Assembly (NCBI RefSeq): GCF_000175635.1
Contig: NZ_ACVP01000023.1
Location: 368,285 to 432,284 of the forward strand
DNA: 64,000 nt
Source of the DNA: Corynebacterium tuberculostearicum SK141
GTDB lineage: Bacteria > Actinomycetota > Actinomycetes > Mycobacteriales > Mycobacteriaceae
Reading direction: 5' to 3'
The position numbers and the translations under genes are program-made. Below, piece after piece: positions 1-8,711 of the stretch (position 1 is its first letter; each line of letters opens with the position of its first letter). The notes below the pieces were generated by a model, which was not told where the DNA came from, did not search any database, and worked only from the letters and a program-made list of their open reading frames with translations.

Positions 1-963
1 ACCGACCAGTCCACCTCTTCTGCCGAAAAGTGGCAGGCACCTGAAGGCCTGTCCGGCGAGGTGGATTACTACTCGGCTAACCCGCAGGGGCTTACCGACG
101 CCCTCGTGGAGGCCTTCGAAGAAAAGACCGACGTCCACGTCAACGTCTTTGCCGATACCACCGGCAAGATCACCGCCAAGCTCAAGGCAGAGGAAGCAAA
201 CCCGCAGGCTGACGTGGTCTACCTCGCCTCCTGGGCTGCAGCTAGCAAGCAGGAAAAATCCGGCGCTCTTGAAAAGTACACGCCGGAGGGAGCGGACAAG
301 GTTGTTCCCGAGTGGGCGTCGAAAAGCGGGGCGTTTACCGGCCGCGATGGTTCGGCCCTAGCGCTGGTAACCAACACCAACGTCGTGGACGAGGCCCCGA
401 AGGACTGGGAAGATCTCACCGATGAAAAGTACAAGGACCAAATCATCATGCCGGACCCGCGCGAATCCGGTACCGCGGCCGACCTCATCGCGGCCATGGT
501 GGACCAATGGGGCGAGGAAAAGACCTGGGATCTCTTTGACAAGCTCTTTGACAACGGCATGATCGTCCAAGGCGCCAATGGCCCAGCGCTCGACCAGGTC
601 ACCTCCGGCTCGCGCGGCATCGTCCTCGGCGGCGTTGACTACTCCGCATACTCCGCGCAGAAGAAGGGCGAGCCGCTCGAGGTTGCTATCCCAACCTCCG
701 GCACCACGGTTACCCCGCGCCCAGTCATGATCCTCAAGTCCTCCGATAACAAGGAAGCCGCAGAGGCATTCGTCGACTTCATGTTCTCCGATGAGGCGCA
801 GGAGATCTCGGCCTCCAAGAACATGATCCCGGCCAATAAGGACATCGCTCCAAAGAATGGCCCGAAGCTGGATGAGATTAAGACCCTCAACGATGACCTC
901 GATGGCCTGGTTTCTCAGTCCAAGGACATCAAGGAAACCTTCGCCAAGCGCTATTTGAAGTAA
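1..963 (+). CDS. ABC transporter solute-binding protein (5' end outside window)
   Basis: The frame is open from base 1, so the N-terminus and signal peptide lie upstream. The visible 320 residues resemble the Fe3+/2-aminoethylphosphonate class of extracellular solute-binding proteins (FbpA/PhnS-like), with segments such as YYSANPQGLTDALVEAFEEK near the visible start and DPRESGTAAD in the middle. The stop is 3 bp before the permease start, so the two are co-transcribed. By family, it would capture a ligand outside the membrane and deliver it to the permease. The neighbouring phosphoesterase favours a phosphorus-containing ligand over iron, but this is inference. No ATPase subunit is visible downstream; it may lie before base 1. 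Confidence 0.85.
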   Translation, partial: TDQSTSSAEKWQAPEGLSGEVDYYSANPQGLTDALVEAFEEKTDVHVNVFADTTGKITAKLKAEEANPQADVVYLASWAAASKQEKSGALEKYTPEGADKVVPEWASKSGAFTGRDGSALALVTNTNVVDEAPKDWEDLTDEKYKDQIIMPDPRESGTAADLIAAMVDQWGEEKTWDLFDKLFDNGMIVQGANGPALDQVTSGSRGIVLGGVDYSAYSAQKKGEPLEVAIPTSGTTVTPRPVMILKSSDNKEAAEAFVDFMFSDEAQEISASKNMIPANKDIAPKNGPKLDEIKTLNDDLDGLVSQSKDIKETFAKRYLK

Positions 964-966
964 CCA

Positions 967-2631
967 ATGAGCTCCACCACCACTCCCCAACGTCGCCTTG
1001 GGATCTACGGGGTCCTTCTCATCTTGCTCGCCCTCGTCGCCGCGCCACTGGCTTCCGTGTTGGTCAACGCGGCCGTGGGCTACCACGATGAGCCTTCAGC
1101 CCTAGGCAGCATTGTCCAACCGGGCATGCTGCATATCCTTGGCAATACCGTCCTGCTCTCCGTGCTGGTCGTGGCTTTTGCCACGCTCATGGCCGCGCCG
1201 CTCGCCTTTCTCCGTTCGTGGACGCGGTTTAGCAGGGCCAATTGGATCGAGATCGTCATCATGATCCCGTTTATGACCCCGCCCTTTGCGGCGGCGATGG
1301 CGTGGATGGATTTCACCCGCCGCGGTGGTGTGGCCGAGATGCTGCTCGGCCACGGCGCCGGCAAGCTCGCCCACGATGCCATCTACTCGGTGTGGGGAAT
1401 GGCCTTCATCATGGCCGCGGAGCTCTTTCCATTCTTGTACCTCATCCTGCGCACCTGCCTGAATTCCATTCCGGCGTCCACGCTGGAGATGGCACAGATA
1501 GCCGGCGCGAGCCGCTGGCAACAAGCCGTGCGCATCATCGCTCCGAACATAATCGGCCCCTTTTCCCTCGGCGCGCTGATTATCTTCATTAAGGCCGCCG
1601 GCGAGTTTGGCACCCCAGTCACGCTTGGCAACGCCATTGGCTACAAGGTGCTCGTCTCCTCCATCTATGAAGACGTCACCATCGACCCCCTCGATTTTTC
1701 CAGCGCCGCTGCCTCCTCGTCGGTGCTCTTTGCCATCGGCGTGGCCGCCTGGGCTTTCCAACAGTGGATTTCACGCCACGACCTCTCCGGCGGTGGCCGA
1801 GTAAGCCGCCCCGTACGTATCCGCCTCGGCTCGGTCGGCACCGTCTTCGGCGCTGTGGTGACCGCAATAATCTTCATGGCCGCGGTGGTCATCCCCTACC
1901 TTTCCATCACCTTGGCCGCGATGACCATTCTGCGCTCGGCCCCGCCTACGCCTAATAACCTGACCTTCGATTACTTTTCCATCGTTGTGCAGATGCCCAC
2001 CGCTCAAGAGGCACTTGTTCGCTCCATCGGACTAGGCGCCCTTGGCGCGACCACCGCCGTTGCTCTCGGCGTCCTCGTCACGGTACTCACCCGCCGCCAA
2101 AGCACCATTACCGCAAAATTCAGCGATTTCTTGGCCATCGCCCCCGACACCGTTCCCGGCATTGTCCTGGCCATTGGATTTATTTTGCTGTGGAACTCTC
2201 CCTGGCTGCCATGGTCGCCCTACGGCACTATGGGCATGCTAGTTATGGCCTTCACCGTGCTCTTTTTGCCCATGGCCATCCAAAACATCAAGGCTTCAGC
2301 AGACTCCGTCTCCCCTACCGTCTACGAGGCCGCTGCTATTTCCGGCTCCTCCACTCTGCATACCTTTGGGCGCATCACCCTGCCACTGCTTGCCCCTGGC
2401 ATCTTCGCTGGCTGGCTCCTCGCCTTCTTCGTAGGCATCCGCGAGCTGGTCATGTCCTCACTCATTCGCCCGAGCCAAGTCAACCTCTTGGCTCCGTGGA
2501 TCATGAACCAATTCGATCAAGGCCACCGTGCCGAGGCCATGGCCATGACGCTCATCGGCGTCGGAACCTCCACCGTTGTCTTGGTAGCTATCACCTGGTG
2601 GCAAAACCGAAAGGCCGCACATGCCCGCTAG
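967..2631 (+). CDS. ABC transporter permease, fused two-domain (FbpB/PhnU-like)
   Basis: This 554-residue integral membrane protein contains two binding-protein-dependent permease domains in tandem, about 12 membrane segments in total. Each half has an EAA-type coupling loop that would contact the ATPase: EMAQIAGASRWQQAVRI in the first half and EAAAISGSSTLHTFGRI in the second. Fused permeases of this kind are typical of iron(III) and 2-aminoethylphosphonate importers. It starts 3 bp after the solute-binding protein stop, and its 3' end overlaps the phosphoesterase start by 11 bp, which indicates one operon. The transported substrate cannot be read from the sequence. Confidence 0.87.
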   Translation: MSSTTTPQRRLGIYGVLLILLALVAAPLASVLVNAAVGYHDEPSALGSIVQPGMLHILGNTVLLSVLVVAFATLMAAPLAFLRSWTRFSRANWIEIVIMIPFMTPPFAAAMAWMDFTRRGGVAEMLLGHGAGKLAHDAIYSVWGMAFIMAAELFPFLYLILRTCLNSIPASTLEMAQIAGASRWQQAVRIIAPNIIGPFSLGALIIFIKAAGEFGTPVTLGNAIGYKVLVSSIYEDVTIDPLDFSSAAASSSVLFAIGVAAWAFQQWISRHDLSGGGRVSRPVRIRLGSVGTVFGAVVTAIIFMAAVVIPYLSITLAAMTILRSAPPTPNNLTFDYFSIVVQMPTAQEALVRSIGLGALGATTAVALGVLVTVLTRRQSTITAKFSDFLAIAPDTVPGIVLAIGFILLWNSPWLPWSPYGTMGMLVMAFTVLFLPMAIQNIKASADSVSPTVYEAAAISGSSTLHTFGRITLPLLAPGIFAGWLLAFFVGIRELVMSSLIRPSQVNLLAPWIMNQFDQGHRAEAMAMTLIGVGTSTVVLVAITWWQNRKAAHAR

Positions 2632-3244
2632 CATTTTTGTCTTTGCCGATCTGCACCTAGGCCGCCCGGGCGCCCCTGGGCTGGACTGGGCCCTGCAAGA
2701 ACTCGAAGTTGCCGCCAATAGTGGAGCCACGGCGTGCGTATGCTTGGGCGATATCATTGACCGCAACGCTGAGGCGTCCGAATTCGTGCCCCAGGCCCGC
2801 GCCGTAATGGCCCACGCTGCCACACTGTTCGGCGAGGTCCACTTCATTTCCGGCAACCACGATACCCACCACAATCTGGACTTCCCGCCCGAGGTCACGG
2901 TCCACGGCACGCAGGTGCACTCCTTTCGCATAGGAAACACCACGGTTCTAACCGCAGCGGTGGCCACCGATCCGGACCCGCGCCGACTCCAGCTTCCGCC
3001 GCGCCCGAGCGACGGCCCCGTCCTCGGCCTCCTACATTCTTCCGTCACCGGTGAGTTTTCTAAAGGCACCTGCCTGCCGCTTTCCGTGGCTGAGCTACAG
3101 GCCAGCGAGGCCGATGCCTGGATCCTTGGGCACGTCCACACCCCGCACACGCTTGCCGACGCCCCCTTCATCGGCTGGGTCGGCATGGGCCACGGCTTAC
3201 TCTTCCACCCCGATACGTGCCACGTCACACGTTTGCCTAGCTAG
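2621..3244 (+). CDS. Calcineurin-like metallophosphoesterase
   Basis: This 207-residue protein carries the metal-binding blocks of the family in order: ADLHLG near residue 9, GDIIDR near 42, GNHD near 84 and GHVH near 168. They form a two-metal site for phosphomonoester or phosphodiester hydrolysis. There is no signal peptide, so it should act in the cytosol. The start overlaps the 3' end of the permease gene by 11 bp, suggesting translational coupling. A cytosolic phosphoesterase coupled to an importer suggests that the imported compound is dephosphorylated or cleaved after uptake; that is inferred from context only. Confidence 0.85.
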   Translation: MPASIFVFADLHLGRPGAPGLDWALQELEVAANSGATACVCLGDIIDRNAEASEFVPQARAVMAHAATLFGEVHFISGNHDTHHNLDFPPEVTVHGTQVHSFRIGNTTVLTAAVATDPDPRRLQLPPRPSDGPVLGLLHSSVTGEFSKGTCLPLSVAELQASEADAWILGHVHTPHTLADAPFIGWVGMGHGLLFHPDTCHVTRLPS

Positions 3245-3277
3245 ATCCGTTCCCCACAAAGTGCCACCACACACTTG

Positions 3278-3301
3278 CTTGCATGCAAGCTTGCATGCAA
3301 G
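3278..3301. promoter_or_regulatory. Two tandem perfect 12-bp palindromes, candidate GntR operator
   Basis: The sequence CTTGCATGCAAG occurs twice with no spacer (3278-3289 and 3290-3301), and the whole 24 bp is itself palindromic. It lies directly before the most likely start codons of the GntR gene (3310 or 3325). FCD-type GntR dimers bind short palindromes and commonly repress their own genes, so an autoregulatory operator is the simplest reading. No other copy was noticed in the window. Confidence 0.6.
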
Positions 3302-3309
3302 ATGGATGC

Positions 3310-3954
3310 ATGTCCAATGAACGAATGCAGCCCGCCGCGGAGCGCGCCTATGACTTCGTCAAAGAGAAGATCATTGACGGCTCCTTCGAGCCCTCGCAGA
3401 TGCTTTCCGAGGCCTCCCTGGCTACCGAAATGGGAATTAGCCGCACCCCGATGCACGAGGCTTTCCTGCGCCTAGAGGTCGAAGGCTTTCTACAGCTCTA
3501 CCCCAGGCGGGGTGCGCTCATCGTGCCGATCAGCCCGCAGGAAATCCGCGAGGTTTATGAGGCACGCTTGCTCGTGGATAGGCACTGTGCTGAAAAGATC
3601 TGCGCAATGTCTGATGCCGAGCGCGCGGACATCGCTGATCAGCTAGATGCGACCATCGCGGAGCAGGACACTGCGTTGGATGGCGCAGACCTGCATACCT
3701 ATACGCACCTAGATGCACGTTTCCACCAGATCATCATGGATGGCGGTGCCAATAGCCTGCTGGCCGGGCTGGGACACCAGCTGCGCGAACGCCAGCAGCG
3801 TTTTACCGCCACGGCCATTGGCCGCAACGTGGCCCGCGCCCGCACCTTCGTGGATCAGCACCGCACGCTTGCCGATGCCCTCCGCACCGGCGACCTCGAC
3901 GCCTACCTTTCCGCATTGGACACCCACCTAACCAACTCGAGGAATCAACTATGA
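3310..3954 (+). CDS. GntR family transcriptional regulator (FadR/FCD subfamily)
   Basis: The N-terminal part is a winged helix-turn-helix (LATEMGISRTPMHEAFLRLE). The C-terminal part is an all-helical FCD ligand domain with the Asp and His residues expected of its metal or ligand site (DARFHQIIMDGG and DQHRTLADAL). I chose the ATG at 3310, giving 214 residues. Upstream in-frame ATGs at 3283 and 3295 fall inside the tandem palindromes, and the ATG at 3325 is also possible. No clear Shine-Dalgarno precedes any of them. The stop overlaps the MFS start as ATGA, so the two are coupled. The likely role is local control of the uptake locus and the MFS gene. Confidence 0.85.
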   Translation: MSNERMQPAAERAYDFVKEKIIDGSFEPSQMLSEASLATEMGISRTPMHEAFLRLEVEGFLQLYPRRGALIVPISPQEIREVYEARLLVDRHCAEKICAMSDAERADIADQLDATIAEQDTALDGADLHTYTHLDARFHQIIMDGGANSLLAGLGHQLRERQQRFTATAIGRNVARARTFVDQHRTLADALRTGDLDAYLSALDTHLTNSRNQL

Positions 3955-5183
3955 CCGAAAAGTTTGCCAAACACTCATGGTTTCCCGTCGCTGGCAGCAT
4001 GGTCGCTGTCGCGTGGGGCGGCAATGAGTTCACCCCTCTCCTAGTTATGTACCGCGAGGAGTCGCACTTCTCGCAGGTCACCGTCAATGGCCTCTTGGCC
4101 GCCTACGTACTCGGCATCGTGCCAGCGCTGCTGATTTCTGGCCCGCTTTCGGACTACATTGGCCGCCGCCCCACGATGCTGCCTGCCGCGCCACTATCGC
4201 TACTCGGTTCCTTCCTTCTGTCCATCGCACCGAACGAGCCACTCGTCATCGCCGTGGGCCGCATCATGTGCGGCTTGGCTTTGGGCATCGTCATGGCCGT
4301 CGGCTCCACGTGGGTGGCAGAGCTCATCACCCGCGCAGGCGGCGATCCCGCTGCCGGCCCGCGCCACGCCTCCATGTGCCTGACATTAGGCTTCCTCATC
4401 GGCGCCGGCCTCGCATCGGTGCTGGCCCAGTGGGGCCCGTGGCCGACCCACTTGGCGTATATCCTGCACATCCTCCTCACCGTCGCCACCGCTGTCTGGC
4501 TGATGAAGACCCCGGAAACCCGCCCGCCGCGTGGCGCTACGGTAAAAGACACCTTCCTTGACCTGAGCATCCGCGACATGCTGCGCATGCTGCACATTCC
4601 CTCCGCAGCACACCGCCGCTTCGTGCGCATTGTTCTGCCGGTCGCACCGTGGGTCTTCGGCTGCGCTGGCGCCGCCTATGCCCTCCTGCCCCAGCTTTTG
4701 TCCAAGTCCGCCGGCGATGCCCCCATCGCTTTCTCCGGCCTGATGACCGTTATCACCTTGGGCTGCGGCGTCGGCATCCAGATGCTCGGCAAGGTTATCG
4801 ATACCAGCCGCTCCGCCCGCGCTTCCGCAGTTGCCATGGGCGTTATCACCGTGGGCACCATCCTCGGCGCGGTTGCCTCTCATACTCGCTCCCTGCCGCT
4901 CGGCATCGCCGGTGCCGCTGTCATGGGTGCAGGCTACGGCCTCGCCCTTGTCGCCGGTCTCTCCGAGGTCCAGCGCATCGCCCGCGCCGAAGAACTCGCC
5001 GGCCTCACCGCCGTGTACTACTCGGTCTCCTATACCGGCTTCTTTATCCCCATGGCCTTCAGCGCACTCGCGCCGCTGCTCGGCTTTACCACCCTATTCC
5101 TCATTGGCGCCGTGCTCGCACTGTGCTGCCTCGTTAACGTCGTCCTCGGCTGGCGCGCTCACCTGCCCGGCCCGGTCCGTTAA
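3951..5183 (+). CDS. MFS transporter
   Basis: This 410-residue protein has about 12 hydrophobic segments. The family motif A is visible between segments 2 and 3 (GPLSDYIGRRPTM), and a GAGYGLALVAGLSE stretch lies in the C-terminal half. Its start overlaps the gntR stop by 4 bp (ATGA), so the regulator and transporter are made together, a common arrangement for a locally regulated importer or exporter. A strong terminator follows. The substrate and direction of transport are unknown. The gene may serve the same pathway as the upstream ABC system. Confidence 0.85.
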   Translation: MTEKFAKHSWFPVAGSMVAVAWGGNEFTPLLVMYREESHFSQVTVNGLLAAYVLGIVPALLISGPLSDYIGRRPTMLPAAPLSLLGSFLLSIAPNEPLVIAVGRIMCGLALGIVMAVGSTWVAELITRAGGDPAAGPRHASMCLTLGFLIGAGLASVLAQWGPWPTHLAYILHILLTVATAVWLMKTPETRPPRGATVKDTFLDLSIRDMLRMLHIPSAAHRRFVRIVLPVAPWVFGCAGAAYALLPQLLSKSAGDAPIAFSGLMTVITLGCGVGIQMLGKVIDTSRSARASAVAMGVITVGTILGAVASHTRSLPLGIAGAAVMGAGYGLALVAGLSEVQRIARAEELAGLTAVYYSVSYTGFFIPMAFSALAPLLGFTTLFLIGAVLALCCLVNVVLGWRAHLPGPVR

Positions 5184-5200
5184 GTCCTATCACTCATAAA

Positions 5201-5229
5201 AATTGCCCAGCCGCTAAGGCTGGGCAATT
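5201..5229. terminator. Bidirectional terminator between MFS gene and ileS
   Basis: A perfect 12-bp stem (AATTGCCCAGCC / GGCTGGGCAATT) with a 5-base loop is flanked by A-rich sequence on the left and a short T-run on the right. It lies between two convergent genes and can serve both. Confidence 0.85.
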
Positions 5230-5252
5230 ACTTTTAGGTGGCGGCTAAGGCG

Positions 5253-8200
5253 CTACTGCTTAACGACGGTAGCCTTAACCCCCTTCACCACCTCGTGCAC
5301 GTCCACACCATCGAGTGCCTCGGTGGTCACCTGGAAATCGGTGGCGAGCACTTCACCGGCGATGTGGTCGGCGTGACGCTCCGCCCAGGCCTTCTTCTCC
5401 TCTGGGACAGAGAGCACGGCCGCGATGCGGTCCGAGACCTCGAACCCAGAAGCCTTGCGGGCATCCTGCAGGCCACGGATAACGTCCGCCGCCCAGCCTT
5501 CGGCCTCGAGCTCTTCGGTCACCTCGGTATCGAGTACTACCAGGCCGTCGAGGCCCTCGATACGCGCGGTGGACTTCGGATTCGCTGCCTGCAGGCGCTC
5601 GGTGTACTCATCCGGGCCAAGCACGATATCGCCGTCCACTACAACCTCTTCGCCGCGGCGTTCGTAGTTGCCCGCCTTGAGGTTCTTGATGGCGCGCTGC
5701 ACGTCCTTGCCCAAGCGCGGGCCGGCGACCTTCGCGTTGCAGACAACCTGGAAGGTGCCTACCGAATCGACGTCGTCAGTAAGCTCAACTTCCTTAACGT
5801 TGACCTCGTCGCGGATGATATCGGCAAAGTCCGCCAGGCGCTGCGCCCCATTGAGAGCCACCGTCAGCTTCGGCAGTGGCAAACGGTTGCGCAGCTTATT
5901 GGACTTGCGCACCGAGGATGCAGCCGAAGCGACCGCGCGGGTCGCATCCATTGCAGACACCAGATCTGCATCGGACGGGTAGTCCGCAGCCTGCGGGTAA
6001 TCCGCCAGGTGCACCGAACGCTCACCGGTCAGTCCACGGTAGATAACCTCCGCCACGTGCGGCAGCAGCGGCGCCACCACGCGAGTCACGGTCTCCAGCA
6101 CGGTGTACAAGGTATTAAACGCCTCAGGATGGGCGTCCTCGCCCTCCCAGAAACGATCACGCGAGCGACGGACGTACCAGTTGGTCAGGACGTCGGCAAA
6201 CAGGCGTACTTCTTCGGTTGCCGTGGCGATATCGGTATCGGCAAGCGCCGCGTTGACATTGGCCACGACGTCGTGGGTCTTGGCCAAGATATAGCGGTCC
6301 AAAACATGCGTGGAGCTGGTGTCGAACTTTGCTTCCTTCTCTGCGTAGAGCTGCAGGAAGGTATAGGCATTCCAGATAGGCAAGATTGCCTGGCGCACGC
6401 CCTCGCGAATGCCCTGCTCGGTCACGATCAGGTTGCCTCCGCGCAGGATAGGCGAAGACATCAGGAACCAGCGCATGGCATCCGAACCATCACGATCAAA
6501 GACCTCGTTAACGTTCGGATAGTTGCCCTTGGACTTAGACATCTTGAGGCCATCGTTGCCCAGCACGATGCCATGGGCCACGACCTTCTTGTACGCCGGG
6601 CGATCAAAAAGCGCGGTGGACAGCGCGTGCATCACATAGAACCAACCACGCGTCTGACCGGAGTACTCCACGATGAAATCGGACGGCGAGTGGGTCTCAA
6701 ACCATTCCTTATTCTCGAATGGGTAGTGCTTTTGCGCAAAGGGCATCGAGCCGGACTCAAACCAGCAATCCAGCACGTCTGGCACGCGGCGCATCATCGA
6801 CTTACCGGTCGGATCATCCGGGTTCGGGCGCACCAACTCGTCGATATGCGGACGGTGCAGCGACTCCGGACGAACTCCGAAATCGCGCTCCAGCTCATCC
6901 AAGGAGCCGTAGACATCCATGCGCGGATAGTTGTCATCATCGGACATCCACACTGGGATAGGCGCACCCCAGTAGCGGGTACGGGAGATATTCCAGTCGC
7001 GCGCGCCCTCGAGCCACTTGCCAAACTGGCCATCTCGGATATGCTCCGGCAGCCACTCAATCTCCTTATGATTAAGCTCCACCATGCGATCGCGGAACTC
7101 GGTCACCTTTACGAACCAGGCCGGCAGCGCCATGTAGATAAGCGGCTCGCCCGAGCGCCACGAGTGCGGATAGGAGTGCTCGATGGTTACGTGGCGCACC
7201 ACTCGCCCAGCAGCCTTCAAGTCCTTGATGATGTCCTTATTCGCATCAAAGACCAGCTGGCCCTCATAAGGCGGAACCTGCGAGGTGAACTTGCCGTCCT
7301 CGTCCACCGGGATAACCAGCTCGATGTCGTACTGGTTGGTGGTATTCATATCGTCTTCACCAAACGCAGGAGCCTGGTGAACCACGCCGGTGCCGTCCTC
7401 AGTGGTGACGTAATCAGCGATCAAGATCTGGTAGGCATTGCGCAGATCCGGGAAGAAGCCGAAGATAGGCTCATAGGTAAAGCCCTCGAGTTGCGCGCCG
7501 GTAAATTTCTCCAGTACCTCGGCCTCACCCAGTTCCTTCTCCAAGGTGGCCAACAGGTTTTCCGCCATGATGAAGGTACGGCCAGCGAAATCGCCCTCCG
7601 TAGCCTTAAAGAGCACGTAAGTAACCTCTGGATGAACCGCCAAGGCCTCGTTCGAAGGCAAGGTCCAGGGGGTGGTGGTCCAGGCGAGGAAAGAGGCGTC
7701 GGCAAGCGCAGGGTACTCCGCCAACGTCTTTTCTGCCGCGCTTCCCTCGCGCGCGCCCTCCACTGGGAAGGTAACGGTCAGGGTTGGATCCTGGCGCATC
7801 TTATAGGAATCGTCCAGGCGGGTCTCCTGATTGGACAAAGAAGTGTGCTCCGCCCAAGAGTACGGAAGAACTCGGAAGCCCTTGTAGATAAGGCCCTTGT
7901 CATAAAGCTCCTTGAACGCCCACATGACCGATTCCATGTAGTTGATATCCATGGTCTTGTAGCCGTTGTCAAAGTCCACCCAGCGGGCCTGGCGGTTGAC
8001 GTACTCTTCCCACTCGTCGGTGTATTCCAGCACGGACTTGGCGCAGTATTCATTGAACTTTTCCAAGCCCATGTCCTCGATCTGCGCCTTTTCAGTGATA
8101 CCCAGCTGCTTTTCCGCCTCCAGCTCAGCGGGCAGACCGTGGGTATCCCAGCCGAAGACACGAGGCACGTAATTGCCGGCCATGGTGCGATAGCGCGGGA

Positions 8201-8423
8201 CGATATCCTTCACATAACCGGTCAACAGGTGGCCATAGTGCGGCAAGCCATTTGCGAATGGAGGGCCATCATAAAAGATGTACTCTGGGCAGTCCTTGGT
8301 CTTTTCTAGCGAAGCCTGGAAGGTATCATCCTGCTTCCAGTACTTCTGGACTTCCTCTTCCATATCTGGGAAGCGGCTGGAGCCGCCAGTCATGTCGACC
8401 TTGGGGTAAACCTTTTTCGCCAT
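5253..8423 (-). CDS. ileS: Isoleucyl-tRNA synthetase
   Basis: This 1056-residue class I synthetase charges tRNA-Ile. The HIGH motif appears as HYGH at residues 62-65 in [15 protein letters not shown], and the KMSKS loop appears as [11 protein letters not shown] in the second half. The editing domain lies between them and the anticodon-binding domain follows. Length and motif wording match the eukaryote-like (type 2) IleS usual in actinobacteria. The start is preceded by AAGGA with 5-base spacing. A T-box leader upstream indicates control by uncharged tRNA-Ile. The gene is monocistronic, with a strong terminator after it. Confidence 0.97.
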   Translation of the reverse strand: MAKKVYPKVDMTGGSSRFPDMEEEVQKYWKQDDTFQASLEKTKDCPEYIFYDGPPFANGLPHYGHLLTGYVKDIVPRYRTMAGNYVPRVFGWDTHGLPAELEAEKQLGITEKAQIEDMGLEKFNEYCAKSVLEYTDEWEEYVNRQARWVDFDNGYKTMDINYMESVMWAFKELYDKGLIYKGFRVLPYSWAEHTSLSNQETRLDDSYKMRQDPTLTVTFPVEGAREGSAAEKTLAEYPALADASFLAWTTTPWTLPSNEALAVHPEVTYVLFKATEGDFAGRTFIMAENLLATLEKELGEAEVLEKFTGAQLEGFTYEPIFGFFPDLRNAYQILIADYVTTEDGTGVVHQAPAFGEDDMNTTNQYDIELVIPVDEDGKFTSQVPPYEGQLVFDANKDIIKDLKAAGRVVRHVTIEHSYPHSWRSGEPLIYMALPAWFVKVTEFRDRMVELNHKEIEWLPEHIRDGQFGKWLEGARDWNISRTRYWGAPIPVWMSDDDNYPRMDVYGSLDELERDFGVRPESLHRPHIDELVRPNPDDPTGKSMMRRVPDVLDCWFESGSMPFAQKHYPFENKEWFETHSPSDFIVEYSGQTRGWFYVMHALSTALFDRPAYKKVVAHGIVLGNDGLKMSKSKGNYPNVNEVFDRDGSDAMRWFLMSSPILRGGNLIVTEQGIREGVRQAILPIWNAYTFLQLYAEKEAKFDTSSTHVLDRYILAKTHDVVANVNAALADTDIATATEEVRLFADVLTNWYVRRSRDRFWEGEDAHPEAFNTLYTVLETVTRVVAPLLPHVAEVIYRGLTGERSVHLADYPQAADYPSDADLVSAMDATRAVASAASSVRKSNKLRNRLPLPKLTVALNGAQRLADFADIIRDEVNVKEVELTDDVDSVGTFQVVCNAKVAGPRLGKDVQRAIKNLKAGNYERRGEEVVVDGDIVLGPDEYTERLQAANPKSTARIEGLDGLVVLDTEVTEELEAEGWAADVIRGLQDARKASGFEVSDRIAAVLSVPEEKKAWAERHADHIAGEVLATDFQVTTEALDGVDVHEVVKGVKATVVKQ

Positions 8424-8434
8424 AATTATCCTTC

Positions 8435-8611
8435 ACTCTTAACACGGTGCAGGGACGCGCCATCAAGGCTCGCGGTACCACCCTGCTTGAGCCCGAAGGC
8501 TCCGCTTCGTTTCGGTGAAGGAGTTGACGGTCCCACCCGTTCAGTTCTACTGGGCCACACTGGCTGTTCTTCTGAATTGCTCCCCGGTGATGGCCGGATC
8601 ACTGCGTGTAG
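8435..8611 (-). promoter_or_regulatory. T-box leader of ileS (Ile specifier AUC)
   Basis: Read on the minus strand, the leader contains the conserved T-box sequence AGGGTGGTACCGCGAGCC (8467-8484), whose bulge pairs with the tRNA NCCA end. It also has a short stem I in which GTGATCCGGCCATCACC presents ATC (8597-8599) as the specifier codon for isoleucine. The leader runs straight into the ileS ribosome-binding site with no separate terminator hairpin and U-run. This fits the translational T-boxes known upstream of actinobacterial ileS, which have an unusually short stem I. Uncharged tRNA-Ile would free the ribosome-binding site. Confidence 0.9.
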
Positions 8612-8616
8612 GCCAC

Positions 8617-8646
8617 AGTATAGCGCCCCAGAATCTTCGTGCACAA
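8617..8646 (-). promoter_or_regulatory. Promoter of ileS
   Basis: On the minus strand TTGTGC (8641-8646) and TATACT (8617-8622) are separated by 18 bp. Transcription would begin near 8610, at the base of the T-box stem I. Confidence 0.6.
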
Positions 8647-8711
8647 TAAGTTATCCACAGGCGAAAAATTTTCCCTTGTGGGGGCTTGCGCGGGGAAATA
8701 AATTGTGAGTC

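Noticed and set aside
5238..8309. A 1023-codon open frame on the plus strand opposite ileS
   Set aside because: It mirrors the ileS frame; high-GC codon bias removes stops from the antisense frame. The translation is His/Arg/Leu/Val-rich with no domain, and ileS, its promoter and its T-box account for the region.
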